A stretch of DNA of 64,000 nt from Porphyrobacter sp. LM 6 (GCF_001720465.1 NZ_CP017113.1:620001-684000); one strand, 5' to 3'; shown: positions 21,343 to 30,108, counted from the first letter of the stretch. Notes: generated by a model not told the origin, from the letters alone. A program made the numbers and translations.

Positions 21343-21423
21343 GCTGCAACGCCCCTTCCAGCATCGCGACAAATCGCATATTCCTCGCCCCCGCCGAATT
21401 CGCCTGAGAGGTTCTCCCCCGTG

Positions 21424-22077
21424 ATGCAGACTGTTCGCCCCGCTCTCCGTTTCGGTGCCCTTGCCGCCGCGCTTGCGCTCGGTCTCGTGGCCTGTGCCGA
21501 GCAGGGTGCTGATGCGCCCAAGGATGGCACCGCCGAAGCGGCACCGGTGACCGAAGGCACATGGACGCTCGATGCCGCTGGCTCGCGCCTTGCCTATGTC
21601 AGCATCAAGGCGGGCGAGATTGCCGAGGCCAACCGCTTCGACAAGATTTCAGGCAGCGTCGCACCCGATGGCACGGCTACGCTCGACATCGATCTCGCCT
21701 CGGTCAACACCGGGGTCGATATCCGCAACGAACGGATGCGTGAGATCTTCTTCCAGGTGGCCGAGAACCCCAAGGCGACCGTCACCGCAAAGCTCGATCC
21801 GGCGGGCTTCGCAGGGCTGGCGGTGGGCCAGTCGCTCACCCGTCCGCTCAAGGCCACCGTCGCAATCAAGGGCGCGAGCGCCGATGTCGAGACCGAAGTG
21901 CTCGTCACCCGCGTATCGGCCGACCGCGTGACTGTGGTGCCGACAGCACCGGTGATCGTCTCGACCGATATGTTCGGCCTGACCGACGAACTGGGCGAAC
22001 TGCGCGCGCTGGCGCAGCTGCCCTCGATCACCCCGGCGGTGCCGGTGACCTTCTCGCTGTCCTTCACCCGCAGCTGA
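21424..22077 (+). CDS. YceI family lipoprotein
   Basis: A 217-residue protein with a lipoprotein signal peptide (lipobox LVAC, about residue 20-23) and a YceI domain: GTWTLDAAGSRLAYVSIKAGEIAE, IDLASVNTGVDIRNERMREIFF and AKLDP. YceI folds as a lipocalin-like barrel that binds isoprenoid-type lipids; bacterial roles include base-induced and stress-linked functions. A GTG at 21421 is in frame just ahead, but the ATG at 21424 is preferred. It lies 79 bp after guaA. Confidence 0.88.
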   Translation: MQTVRPALRFGALAAALALGLVACAEQGADAPKDGTAEAAPVTEGTWTLDAAGSRLAYVSIKAGEIAEANRFDKISGSVAPDGTATLDIDLASVNTGVDIRNERMREIFFQVAENPKATVTAKLDPAGFAGLAVGQSLTRPLKATVAIKGASADVETEVLVTRVSADRVTVVPTAPVIVSTDMFGLTDELGELRALAQLPSITPAVPVTFSLSFTRS

Positions 22078-22270
22078 TCCGAGTTTGCGCCGAATCAATG
22101 TGCCGCGCGCTGCGGGCAGGCATTGTGCCTGTGCCGGGTGGACAGGGTGCGTTCTGATCCCGCTGCATCCCTGCCGCCCGGTTCCTCTGACGCTTTGTGA
22201 TCGACGCTGACGTTACGGCGTCCGAAGCCGCGCTGCGGCCTCCCCAAAAGCGGACTTGAAACCCCGCTGC

Positions 22271-22305
22271 AAACAGGCTTGTTTCGCGCGCAAACATGCT
22301 TTGTA
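22271..22305 (+). promoter_or_regulatory. Tandem 21-bp repeat / palindrome ahead of the nitronate monooxygenase-like gene
   Basis: AAACAGGCTTGTTT (22271-22284) is an inverted repeat (AAACA/TGTTT, 4-bp spacer). A second, degenerate copy AAACATGCTTTGTA (22292-22305) follows at exactly 21 bp, two helical turns, placing both on one DNA face. They end 17 bp ahead of the start codon at 22322. This is operator-like; the regulator is unknown. Confidence 0.4.
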
Positions 22306-22321
22306 CGGGAGAAAACACGCC

Positions 22322-23296
22322 ATGAAGACCGCCATCACCGAAATGTTCGGCATCGAGCACCCCATCATCCAGGGCGGGATGCATTATGTCGGCTTTGCCG
22401 AGATGGCCGCGGCGGTTTCGAACGCGGGCGGGCTGGGGATCATTACCGGCCTGACGCAAGGCACGCCCGAAAAGCTCGCCAACGAAATCGCGCGCTGCAA
22501 GGACATGACCGACAAGCCCTTCGGCGTGAACCTGACGATCCTGCCGACCCTCACCCCGCCTGACTATCCGGGGCTGGTGAAGGCGGTGATCGAAGGCGGC
22601 GTAAAGGTGGTGGAGACCGCCGGGCGCAACCCGGTCGATCTGCTGCCGCCCCTGAAGGATGCCGGGATCAAGGTGATCCACAAGTGCACCTCGGTGCGTC
22701 ACTCGCTGAAGGCGCAGGAGATCGGCTGCGATGCGGTGAGCGTTGACGGGTTCGAATGCGGCGGGCACCCGGGCGAGGACGATGTCCCGAACTTCATCCT
22801 GTTGCCCCGCGCGGCGGACGAGCTGGAAATCCCCTTCGTTTCCAGCGGCGGCATGGCCGACGGACGCAGCCTTGTCGCTTCGCTGGCGATGGGCGCGCAG
22901 GGGATGAACATGGGCACCCGCTTCATCGCGACCAAGGAAGCCCCCGTGCACGAGAACGTGAAGCAGGCGATCCTCGCCGCGAGCGAACTCGATACGCGCC
23001 TTGTCATGCGCCCGCTGCGCAACACCGAGCGCGTTCTGAACAACGCTGCGGTCGAGCGCCTGATCCAGAAGGAAAAGGACCTCGGCGATGCCATCACCAT
23101 CCAGGACATCCTGCCTGAAGTCGCCGGGGTCTACCCCAAGATCATGATGGAAGGCGCGATGGACGAAGGCGCGTGGAGCTGCGGCATGGTCGCCGGTCTG
23201 ATCTACGATATCCCGACCTGCAAGGAACTGATCGACCGGATCATGCGCCAGGCCGAGGACATCATCGACCGGATGCAGGCGATGGCCCGCGCCTGA
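22322..23296 (+). CDS. Nitronate monooxygenase-like FMN enzyme (2-nitropropane dioxygenase family)
   Basis: A 324-residue TIM-barrel flavoenzyme. It opens with EMFGIEHPIIQGGMHYVGFAEM and the AGGLGIITG loop, carries the FECGGHPGED block with a conserved histidine and SSGGMADGRSLVASLAMGAQGMNMGTRFIATKEAP, the FMN phosphate-binding region. Characterised relatives oxidise alkyl nitronates or act as NAD(P)H:quinone or enoyl reductases, so the substrate should be left open. The start at 22322 is preferred over an upstream in-frame ATG at 22256, because the intervening frame encodes the operator-like repeat. Confidence 0.85.
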   Translation: MKTAITEMFGIEHPIIQGGMHYVGFAEMAAAVSNAGGLGIITGLTQGTPEKLANEIARCKDMTDKPFGVNLTILPTLTPPDYPGLVKAVIEGGVKVVETAGRNPVDLLPPLKDAGIKVIHKCTSVRHSLKAQEIGCDAVSVDGFECGGHPGEDDVPNFILLPRAADELEIPFVSSGGMADGRSLVASLAMGAQGMNMGTRFIATKEAPVHENVKQAILAASELDTRLVMRPLRNTERVLNNAAVERLIQKEKDLGDAITIQDILPEVAGVYPKIMMEGAMDEGAWSCGMVAGLIYDIPTCKELIDRIMRQAEDIIDRMQAMARA

Positions 23297-23527
23297 TCCG
23301 TCCCGGATCCACGCGCACCGTGTTCACGCGGATTCGGCCCTAGGTAGGACACCGAATTTTCCCGCCGCGTGCAATGCGGCACCAAGGCTTTGCGCCATGC
23401 CGATTCCGGGGGGGATCGATGGGGTGCGATTCGCGGTTTGAATGCGCGGGCTCTCGATGCCTTGCTCCCCCACCCACCGCGAATGTCTGACTGGGTCGCA
23501 CCGGAAGACTTGGACGGGGAGGTGCGG

Positions 23528-24130
23528 ATGGACATGATGGCAAGCCCGGCCATGCTGGGCGGATTGATGATGGCTGTTGCTTGGGGCGCGTGGGTGCTCG
23601 GACGTTGGCAGGGCTCAGCGGCTGCCGCCGCGATGGCGTTGCCCGTCGGGAGCGATCGGCCTGCAAGCGAGCCCGCGCAACCGAATGCCACGCAGCAAGC
23701 GGCCTTGCCGCGCATCACCGGAGCGGCATTCACGAGCCCGTGCCAGCAGGATGCTGCCGATGAGCGGCACCTTGCGCTGACGCCGGACATATCGCTCGGC
23801 GATCTGCACGAGGAAATCAGCGCCTATCGCCGGCGCGAACAGGTGCTCGCATCACTAGATCCCGGCGCTTTCCAGTTTGACCGCGCGGCGCAGGATTGCC
23901 GCTATGTCGGCTTGACGGGCCAGCCGGTGTGTCCCGCTCCGGCCAATGTGCGGCAAGGGTGCGGGACGGGTTGCGGCGGCCCTGCCGGCGGGCTGTCGGG
24001 ATCAGCCTTCGCGCGCGGTGCCGGTGCCGGATCGGGTGTAGGGTACGAAATCCTCGAAGAACACTGCGCCGGTGAAGATGCCGGTAATCGGGTCGATCGT
24101 GGTCATGATGTCGAGCCGGCACAGCTGTGA
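23528..24130 (+). CDS. Hypothetical membrane-anchored protein
   Basis: A ~200-residue product from ATG 23528, preceded by GGGGAGG at good spacing (an upstream ATG at 23483 is also in frame). One N-terminal hydrophobic segment (MLGGLMMAVAWGAWVLG) suggests a membrane anchor. A probable periplasmic or cytosolic part has an acidic helical block (LGDLHEEISAYRRREQVLASLD) and paired cysteines (DCRYVGLTGQPVC, QGCGTGC). No family recognised. The last ~43 codons overlap antisense to the neighbouring gene and become Gly/Ala-rich, so the true C terminus may be misread here. Confidence 0.5.
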   Translation: MDMMASPAMLGGLMMAVAWGAWVLGRWQGSAAAAAMALPVGSDRPASEPAQPNATQQAALPRITGAAFTSPCQQDAADERHLALTPDISLGDLHEEISAYRRREQVLASLDPGAFQFDRAAQDCRYVGLTGQPVCPAPANVRQGCGTGCGGPAGGLSGSAFARGAGAGSGVGYEILEEHCAGEDAGNRVDRGHDVEPAQL

Positions 24131-24460
24131 CCCGCCGAAGCGATTGCTGACCAGCGCGTCAGTGCGGTCGATCCGTTCAGGATCGCGGGTGCGCTGGACG
24201 TAGATCGTGTCGCCCTGCCCGTAGACATAGGCCGTGCCTTCGATCGTCCGCAGGCGCTGGCTCGGGAAGGCGCGGATGCAGCGCACCGGTTCGCCGGCAA
24301 CGCGGCCCTCGAGCAGCTTGGCAAGTTCGCGCTCGCCCTTGGTCGGAGCAGGCGCTTCGGCACGGCTCTCGACATCGGGGGCGCCGCTATCCTGCGCGGC
24401 GGCTGGCAGCGCAGCAGCGAACCCAAGCGTGGCAAGGGCAAGAGCGGGCAATCGGGTCAT
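24002..24460 (-). CDS. Hypothetical secreted protein
   Basis: A 152-residue protein with a signal peptide (MTRLPALALATLGFAAALPAAAQ, quoted in part as LALATLGFAAALPAAA). The mature part has a basic helix (TKGERELAKLLEGR), a conserved-looking cysteine pair (PVRCIRAFPSQR and QLCRLDIMTT) and ends in a strand-rich block with the phrase FEDFVPY. This pattern is familiar from uncharacterised sphingomonad secreted proteins, but I cannot assign a function. It is convergent with, and overlaps by 129 bp, the membrane-anchored hypothetical. Confidence 0.65.
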   Translation of the reverse strand: MTRLPALALATLGFAAALPAAAQDSGAPDVESRAEAPAPTKGERELAKLLEGRVAGEPVRCIRAFPSQRLRTIEGTAYVYGQGDTIYVQRTRDPERIDRTDALVSNRFGGSQLCRLDIMTTIDPITGIFTGAVFFEDFVPYTRSGTGTAREG

Positions 24461-24528
24461 AACGCGATTCTCCTCAACGCTAACGCGCTGGCAATGCCAC
24501 GCTGTGCCTTAACCCGCGCTGAGCGGAA

Positions 24529-24789
24529 TCAGGCGCGCGCCGGGCTCGCGCCTGCGGCGATATCGGGCAGGCTGGCCTGATCGGCGCCATCGGCCGGGCC
24601 GCCGCGCAGCACGAAGCGGCGGTCGCAGTAGCCGCAATCGACATAGCCGTGCTCGTCGATCTCGAGGAACACGCGGGGGTGACCAAGCGCGGCGGGGCGA
24701 TAGCCCGCGCCGCCACGGATGCCGCTGGCACCGTCGCAGCTCACGCGCCGCGTATCGACCAGCAGGGTTTCAGGAGGGGCAATGCTCAT
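24529..24789 (-). CDS. CHCC-type zinc-finger protein (NDUFS6-like)
   Basis: An 86-residue protein with the zf-CHCC layout: VSCDGASG (first Cys), then LGHPRVFLEIDEHGYVDCGYCDRRFVL with the His and the CxxC pair. This zinc site is also found in the complex I subunit NDUFS6, and bacterial stand-alone forms accompany NADH dehydrogenase in many alphaproteobacteria. The role here is inferred only from the fold. The start at 24789 gives the usual short length; the frame extends upstream without conserved sequence. It is divergent from the ABC ATPase gene. Confidence 0.85.
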   Translation of the reverse strand: MSIAPPETLLVDTRRVSCDGASGIRGGAGYRPAALGHPRVFLEIDEHGYVDCGYCDRRFVLRGGPADGADQASLPDIAAGASPARA

Positions 24790-24862
24790 GGTCCCGTCCG
24801 ATACAGCGCAGGCGGGCGGCGCGCAATTGCCTTTGCCGCCGCGCTTGCCTAGGGCTGGGGCC

Positions 24863-25825
24863 ATGTCCGCCGAGCCCGCGATCCGCATCGAGAATCTGGT
24901 CAAACGCTACGCCCCGGCCAAGGGCGCGAACGGCACTGTGACCGAAGGCAAGCTGGCGCTCGGCGGGGTCAGTTTCGATGTACCGCAGGGTTCGATCTTC
25001 GGACTGCTCGGCCCCAACGGTGCGGGCAAATCGACGCTGATCAACATTCTTGCCGGGCTGGTGAACAAGACCAGCGGCACGGTCGATATCTGGGGCTTCG
25101 ATATCGACAAGCACCGCCGCAATGCCAGCCGTTCGATCGGCATCGTGCCGCAGGAAATCGTGTTCGACCCGTTCTTCACGCCGTTCGAGGTGCTGGAAAA
25201 CCAGGGCGGTTTCTACGGCATCCCTGCGGCTCTTCGCCGGAGCGAGGAACTGCTCGCGGCGGTCCGCCTCGCCGATAAGCGCAACGCCTATGCCCGCACG
25301 CTGTCAGGCGGCATGAAGCGGCGGCTGCTGGTGGCCAAGGCGATGGTCCATTCGCCGCCGATCCTCGTGCTCGACGAACCCACCGCCGGTGTCGATGTCG
25401 ACCTCAGGCGCCAGCTGTGGGAGCTGGTGAGCGAGCTCAACCGCGAGGGCGTGACGGTGGTGCTGACCACCCACTATCTCGAAGAGGCCGAAGAGCTGTG
25501 CGATCGCATCGCGATCATCAACCACGGCCGACTGATCGCCAACAAACCCACGCGCGAGCTGGTCGACATGGCGCGCGAAAAGATCGTCGCGGTGACCGCC
25601 GCCGCTGATCTCGTCGCTGCGCCCGCACATGATGCCTTCGTGCGGGTGGAGTGGGACGGCGCGCGCGGAGTGCAGGTCACCTACGACAAGGACCGCTTAA
25701 GCGCCGGGCAGGTGCTCGCCATCCTGCAAGAGCAGGGCCTCACCATCGAGGATGTCACCACGCGCGAAGCCGATCTGGAAGACGTGTTCGTCCAGCTGAC
25801 CGCCGGCAGCCCCGGACAGGATTGA
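24863..25825 (+). CDS. ABC-2 type transporter ATP-binding protein
   Basis: A 320-residue ABC ATPase: Walker A GPNGAGKSTLIN (about residue 53), Q-loop VPQEIVFDPFFTP, signature LSGGMKRRLLVAKAMVH, Walker B ILVLDEPTAGVD, H-loop TTHYLEEAEELCD, and a C-terminal extension ending TTREADLEDVFVQLT, typical of exporter ATPases of the NatA/YadG/DrrA kind. Its partner would be an ABC-2 permease, but none is encoded adjacent; the next gene is a small convergent one. The start at 24863 follows GGGCTGGGG; an earlier in-frame start exists but overlaps the divergent zinc-finger gene. Confidence 0.9.
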   Translation: MSAEPAIRIENLVKRYAPAKGANGTVTEGKLALGGVSFDVPQGSIFGLLGPNGAGKSTLINILAGLVNKTSGTVDIWGFDIDKHRRNASRSIGIVPQEIVFDPFFTPFEVLENQGGFYGIPAALRRSEELLAAVRLADKRNAYARTLSGGMKRRLLVAKAMVHSPPILVLDEPTAGVDVDLRRQLWELVSELNREGVTVVLTTHYLEEAEELCDRIAIINHGRLIANKPTRELVDMAREKIVAVTAAADLVAAPAHDAFVRVEWDGARGVQVTYDKDRLSAGQVLAILQEQGLTIEDVTTREADLEDVFVQLTAGSPGQD

Positions 25826-26011
25826 TCAGCCCAGCGCGTTGGTGCGCGCAGCCTTCGCAAGCCTGCGCCACTTGTGCCTCCCAATCCGCCTGATCGGTCG
25901 TCTGCAATGGCGGCAATGGGCGACGTAAGTCGTCCCGTCCCAATTCGCGCGCCTCCGGTAAGGGACGTGGCGGTTGAACAGGCAGACGATTTTCGCAAGC
26001 GCCCCGATCAC
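25826..26011 (-). CDS. Small basic protein with CxxC pair, hypothetical
   Basis: A 61-residue, very basic protein. It contains CLFNRHVPYRRRANWDG, then TTYVAHCRHCRRPIRR with a CxxC pair, and HKWRRLAK, so a zinc-ribbon-like knuckle is possible with the upstream Cys/His. GTG at 26011 is chosen because GGAGG lies 8 nt upstream; a TTG at 26029 would give 67 residues. It is immediately convergent with the ABC ATPase (stops adjacent). Similar short proteins with an NWDG...HCxxC pattern are familiar from sphingomonads, without known function. Confidence 0.55.
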   Translation of the reverse strand: MIGALAKIVCLFNRHVPYRRRANWDGTTYVAHCRHCRRPIRRIGRHKWRRLAKAARTNALG

Positions 26012-26214
26012 GCGGCACGCCTCCGGCAATGCAGGCTGAGCATAAGGTGCGACCCTCCTCAGATGCGTGGCCTACTCCCCCGAGCAGGCTAACTATCTCT
26101 TTAGATATCACTATGTTGTCGCTCACGATAGGGGAAATTGCATAGGCCTGCCGATGCCCTGAATCCGCAGCATCGCTCTTGCCGAGCGGCGGTTTGCGCG
26201 CCAAGGCTGCACAC

Positions 26215-27831
26215 ATGGCGAAGGAACACCCGGTGCAACCCCTTACGGACATGCCGGCGCATGATGTGCTGGTGATCGGCTCGGGCGCGGCCGGGCTGAC
26301 AGCGGCGCTGGCACTGGCCGAGGAGCGGCGGGTGCTGGTGCTGGCCAAGGGCTCGCTCACCGGCGGATCGACCGCTTGGGCACAGGGCGGGATCGCCGCG
26401 GTGCTCGATGCGGGCGACACCTTCGATGATCACATCCGCGACACGATGATCGCTGGTGCTGGCCTGAATGACCGCGACACGGTGGAGTTCGTGATCGAAC
26501 GCGCACCCGCCTCGATCGACCGGCTGTGCGAGCTGGGCGTGCCGTTCAACCGCGAAAGCGGCGACTTGCACCTCACCCGCGAGGGCGGGCATTCGCACCG
26601 CCGCATCGTCCATGTCGATGATGCGACCGGCTGGGCGGTGCAGGAAGCACTGCTGCGCGCGGCGGACGCGCATCCCAACATCACCCTGCTGCCCGGACGC
26701 ACCTGCATCGACCTCATCACCGATCGCCACCGCGAGCAGTTCTCCGCGGCGGGCCGGGTGTGGGGCGTCTATGCGCTCGACGAGGCAACCGGGCGGGTCG
26801 AACGCCATGTCGCTCACGCCACCATCCTTGCCACCGGCGGGGCAGGGCGCGTGTACCAGTTTTCCACCGCCCCGCGCGGCGCGACGGGTGACGGGATCGC
26901 GATGGCATGGCGGGCAGGCGCGCGCGTCTCCAACATGGAGATGATGCAGTTCCACCCGACCTGCCTCTACAATCTCGACGTCAAGAACTTCCTCATCACC
27001 GAGGCCGTGCGCGGCGAGGGCGGGCATCTGCTCCACCCCGAAACGGGCCGCCGCTTCATGGTCGATTACGACCCCGAGCGGATGGAGCTCGCCCCGCGCG
27101 ATGTCGTGGCGCGCGCGATCGATGACCAGATCAAGCGGTTCGGCCTCGATTTCGTGCACCTGGATATCAGCCACCAGCCCGCCGACTTCGTGAAGGGTCA
27201 TTTCCCGACGATCTACGAAAAGCTCTTGGGCCTCGGGATCGACATGACGAAGCAGCCGATCCCGGTCGTCCCCGCGCAGCACTACACCTGCGGCGGGGTG
27301 GTGGTGGGCCTTGACGCGCGCACCGATGTGCCGGGCCTGTGGGCGGCGGGCGAGTGCACCGAAAGCGGCCTCCACGGCGCGAACCGTCTGGCGTCGAACT
27401 CCCTGCTCGAATGTTTCGTCTTCGGCGAGGCCGCGGCGCAGGACATCCTCGCGCGCTGGGACACGCTGGAAGCGCCCCCTGCGATCCTGCCGTGGGACGA
27501 AAGCCGCGTGACCGATTCCGACGAGGAAGTCGTGATCAAGCAGAACTGGACCGAAATCCGCCGCTTCATGTGGAACTACGTCGGCATCGTCCGCACCACC
27601 AAGCGGCTGGAACGCGCCGCCAGCCGTATCGAACTGCTGAAGCGCGAGGTCGAGGACTACTACGGCGCCTTCCGCGTGACGACCGATCTGATCGAGCTCA
27701 GAAACCTGCTCCAGTCCGCCGAACTGATCGTGAAGTCCGCGCTCCAGCGCAAGGAGAGCCGCGGGCTGCACTACACGCTCGATTATCCGGCGCTGGCGGC
27801 CGAGGCGAAGGATACGGTGCTGGTGCCTTAG
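26215..27831 (+). CDS. nadB: L-aspartate oxidase
   Basis: A 538-residue FAD enzyme oxidising L-aspartate to iminoaspartate, the first step of de novo NAD synthesis. FAD-binding dinucleotide fold VLVIGSGAAGLTAAL lies near the N terminus; GGSTAWAQGGIAAV, THREGGHSHRRIVH-like region, ATGGAGRVYQFSTAP, EMMQFHPTCLY and the capping HYTCGGVVVGLDART, ANRLASNSLLECFVFG follow, typical of NadB. The C-terminal helical domain has the RxxWNYVGIVRTTKRL block. nadA and nadC are not adjacent. ATG 26215 is chosen over 26251. The stop overlaps the convergent hypothetical gene by 3 bp. Confidence 0.93.
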   Translation: MAKEHPVQPLTDMPAHDVLVIGSGAAGLTAALALAEERRVLVLAKGSLTGGSTAWAQGGIAAVLDAGDTFDDHIRDTMIAGAGLNDRDTVEFVIERAPASIDRLCELGVPFNRESGDLHLTREGGHSHRRIVHVDDATGWAVQEALLRAADAHPNITLLPGRTCIDLITDRHREQFSAAGRVWGVYALDEATGRVERHVAHATILATGGAGRVYQFSTAPRGATGDGIAMAWRAGARVSNMEMMQFHPTCLYNLDVKNFLITEAVRGEGGHLLHPETGRRFMVDYDPERMELAPRDVVARAIDDQIKRFGLDFVHLDISHQPADFVKGHFPTIYEKLLGLGIDMTKQPIPVVPAQHYTCGGVVVGLDARTDVPGLWAAGECTESGLHGANRLASNSLLECFVFGEAAAQDILARWDTLEAPPAILPWDESRVTDSDEEVVIKQNWTEIRRFMWNYVGIVRTTKRLERAASRIELLKREVEDYYGAFRVTTDLIELRNLLQSAELIVKSALQRKESRGLHYTLDYPALAAEAKDTVLVP

Positions 27832-28094
27832 TCCGAACTGGCGAGCATCGTTACGAACAGCGGGCGCAGTTCGGCATAGGTCGAAAGGTATGAATCGTTG
27901 TCGCAGTGCCGCGAGGCACGACAGGCGAAAAACAGCTCGTTCCGCAGATCATCGAGTGTCTCACGCTTCCTCGCATTGGCGGCAGCGGCACAGGCTTCGA
28001 AGGAACCGAATGCCTCGTAGCCGTTGAAGGTCATGCCGAACTCGAAAATCGCGGCGGCATCACCGAGTGGTGGCAAGATTAGGCGGCGGTTCAT
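27828..28094 (-). CDS. Hypothetical protein
   Basis: An 88-residue protein with no recognised family. It is acidic-hydrophobic with an N-terminal strand-helix (RLILPPLGDAAAIFEFG), a central helix rich in Ala/Arg (FEACAAAANARKRETLDDLRNELFFACR) and a C-terminal LSTYAELRPLFVTMLA. Three cysteines are present. Codon use is somewhat more AT-rich than neighbours. No good ribosome site is seen ahead of ATG 28094, and ATG 28106 is also in frame. It is convergent with nadB and divergent from the TraB-like gene. Confidence 0.5.
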   Translation of the reverse strand: MNRRLILPPLGDAAAIFEFGMTFNGYEAFGSFEACAAAANARKRETLDDLRNELFFACRASRHCDNDSYLSTYAELRPLFVTMLASSD

Positions 28095-28149
28095 GTTCAG
28101 GAGCATAGCGCGCCGCAATCAAAGGCGAAACAGTCGGAAAGGCTCCCCT

Positions 28150-29082
28150 ATGCACAAGATCGTCGGCTTTCTGTCTGCGGCGTCACTGATCACCGCCCCC
28201 CTCACCGCTCAAGACTCCGCCCCTTCCGAATCCGAAAATTCCATCGTCGTCACCGCCCAGCGTTCGGGCGCGCCGATGTGGACGATCGAGACGCCCACCG
28301 GCACCATCATACTCGTCGGCGAGATCCGGGCGATCCCCAAGACCACCCCGTGGCAGCCCGAGCGGCTCGAGGACGCTACCAAGGCCGCCGACCGCGTCAT
28401 CCTCGGCGCGCGGCCCAAGATTTCGCCGGGCGATATCTTCCGACTGATGTTCTCCGGCTCCAAGTTCACCAAGCTGCCCGATGACACCGTGGCGAGCGAT
28501 TACCTCGATGCGGCCCAATGGGCACGGCTCGAAGCGTTGGGGCGCGCGCATGAGGAGGACTATTCCCGCCAGTCGTTCCTGCTCACCTCCTTCGAGATGT
28601 TGCGCAAGGAACTGCGCTTCAACCGCGACACCGCGCGCGATGCATCGGACGTGGTCAAGGACGCTGCCGAGAAGGCCGATGTGCCGATCACCCGCGCCGC
28701 CACGCTGCGGGGCGAGGACATCATCGACAACCTCGCCGATGCGCCTCCGGCGGCGCATATCCCCTGCCTCACCGCCGCGATGGACGCGGTGGAGGCCGGC
28801 CCCGGAACTGTCGAAAAGCGCGCCAAGGATTGGCGGCGCTATGACATTCCCGGCGTGATGGCGAACCCGCTGGAAAGCGCGCTCGGCCAGTGCTGGCCCT
28901 GGGCGGACGAGACTTTGGGCAGCGAGCTCCGCACGATCTGGGTCGAGCGGATCGCCGAAGCGAGCACCGCCAAGGGCATTACGCTTGCGGTTGTGCCCTT
29001 GCGGGTGTTGGCAGAAAGCGGCGGGGTGCTTGACCAATTGGACGCGCGCGGCTTCGATATCGCCGGACCTGCGTGGAAGTAA
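28150..29082 (+). CDS. Degenerate TraB/GumN family secreted protein
   Basis: A 310-residue protein with a signal peptide (IVGFLSAASLITAPLTAQ) and a TraB/GumN-type body: GAPMWTIETPTGTIILVGEIRAIPKTTPWQPE aligns with the usual 'W-I...T-I-L-G-T-x-H-x-L-P' opening, and LDQLDARGFDI matches the 'G-V-L-D-x-L-x-x-x-G-Y' ending. Family members are metal-dependent tiki-like proteases. Here the first GxxH motif reads GEIR, so the metal-binding His is missing, and the later conserved Glu is not evident. It may be a catalytically dead member. Ribosome site GGAAAGG supports the start at 28150. Confidence 0.75.
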   Translation: MHKIVGFLSAASLITAPLTAQDSAPSESENSIVVTAQRSGAPMWTIETPTGTIILVGEIRAIPKTTPWQPERLEDATKAADRVILGARPKISPGDIFRLMFSGSKFTKLPDDTVASDYLDAAQWARLEALGRAHEEDYSRQSFLLTSFEMLRKELRFNRDTARDASDVVKDAAEKADVPITRAATLRGEDIIDNLADAPPAAHIPCLTAAMDAVEAGPGTVEKRAKDWRRYDIPGVMANPLESALGQCWPWADETLGSELRTIWVERIAEASTAKGITLAVVPLRVLAESGGVLDQLDARGFDIAGPAWK

Positions 29083-29117
29083 CCCGCGCGGGCCGGAAAA
29101 GAGGATTCCCCGCGCCC

Positions 29118-30017
29118 ATGCCTACCGTCACCACGCCCAATACCGGTATCGAGATTTTCTACGAGGAGCACGGCGATCCGTCGCATGATGTGATCCTGCT
29201 GGTGATGGGCCTCGGCGCGCAGATGACGCTGTGGCCGGATGAACTGGTCGCCGCGCTCGCGGGCGAGGGCTTCCGCGTGATCCGCTACGACAACCGCGAC
29301 ATCGGCCTCAGCCAGAAGATGGAAGGCGCGCGCGCGCCGTGGCTCCCCGTCCAGATGCTGCGCAAGCGGATCGGCTTTCCGGCCAAGGTGCCCTACACCC
29401 TCAAGGACATGGCCGATGACGGGATCGGCCTGCTCGACGCGCTCGGTATCGAGCGCGCGCACGTGGTCGGCGCGTCGATGGGCGGGATGATCGTGCAGCT
29501 GATGGCGGTGCATCACGCTGAGCGCTTGCATTCGATGACCTCGATCATGTCGACCACCGGCAATCCCAAGCTGCCCCAGGCCGAAAAGCAGGCGATCGAG
29601 GCGCTGATCGCGCCCTTGAAGAGCATGGACGAGGACACGCTGATCGCCCACGGGATCAATATCATCCGTAATATCGGTAGCCCCGAAAGCGCCGAATTCC
29701 CGTTCGACGAACCGGCCCAGCGCGAGCGCGTGCTAAAGAACATCCGCCGCTCGGTTTACCCCGCAGGCCTGCCGCGCCAGCTCGCCGCGATCATCGACGA
29801 TGGTTGCCGCCGCGCGCGCCTCGGCAAGGTGCGGGTGCCGAGCCTGGTGCTGCACGGCGAGGCCGATCCGCTGGTCAAGCTGGCCGGCGGCGAGGATACC
29901 GCGCGGCACATCCCCGGCGCGCGACTGGTGACCTTCCCCGGCTGGGGCCACGATCTCCCGCTCCCGCTGGTCCCGCGCCTCGCCAACGAAATCGTGAGCC
30001 ACGCGCGGGGCGGATAG
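29118..30017 (+). CDS. Alpha/beta hydrolase
   Basis: A 299-residue alpha/beta hydrolase with the oxyanion region LLVMGLGAQMTLWP, the nucleophile elbow GASMGGM (Ser about residue 119), acid region VLHGEADPLV and catalytic His in FPGWGHDLP. A lid region lies between residues ~140 and 230. This subfamily is often found as haloperoxidase- or esterase-like enzymes; the substrate is unknown. ATG 29118 is the likely start; an in-frame GTG at 29073 would overlap the TraB-like stop. It follows that gene closely and may be cotranscribed. Confidence 0.88.
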   Translation: MPTVTTPNTGIEIFYEEHGDPSHDVILLVMGLGAQMTLWPDELVAALAGEGFRVIRYDNRDIGLSQKMEGARAPWLPVQMLRKRIGFPAKVPYTLKDMADDGIGLLDALGIERAHVVGASMGGMIVQLMAVHHAERLHSMTSIMSTTGNPKLPQAEKQAIEALIAPLKSMDEDTLIAHGINIIRNIGSPESAEFPFDEPAQRERVLKNIRRSVYPAGLPRQLAAIIDDGCRRARLGKVRVPSLVLHGEADPLVKLAGGEDTARHIPGARLVTFPGWGHDLPLPLVPRLANEIVSHARGG

Positions 30018-30108
30018 TGGCATCGCCACTTCCTGACTGAAAAACCCAAGTCGCTTGCAATTTCAGTAGAAAAAGCATTTAGTAATCATCATGGTCGTCG
30101 CACGATAA

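Noticed and set aside
26101..27771. Long open frame opposite nadB
   Set aside because: Shadow of nadB, no motif, no ribosome site.
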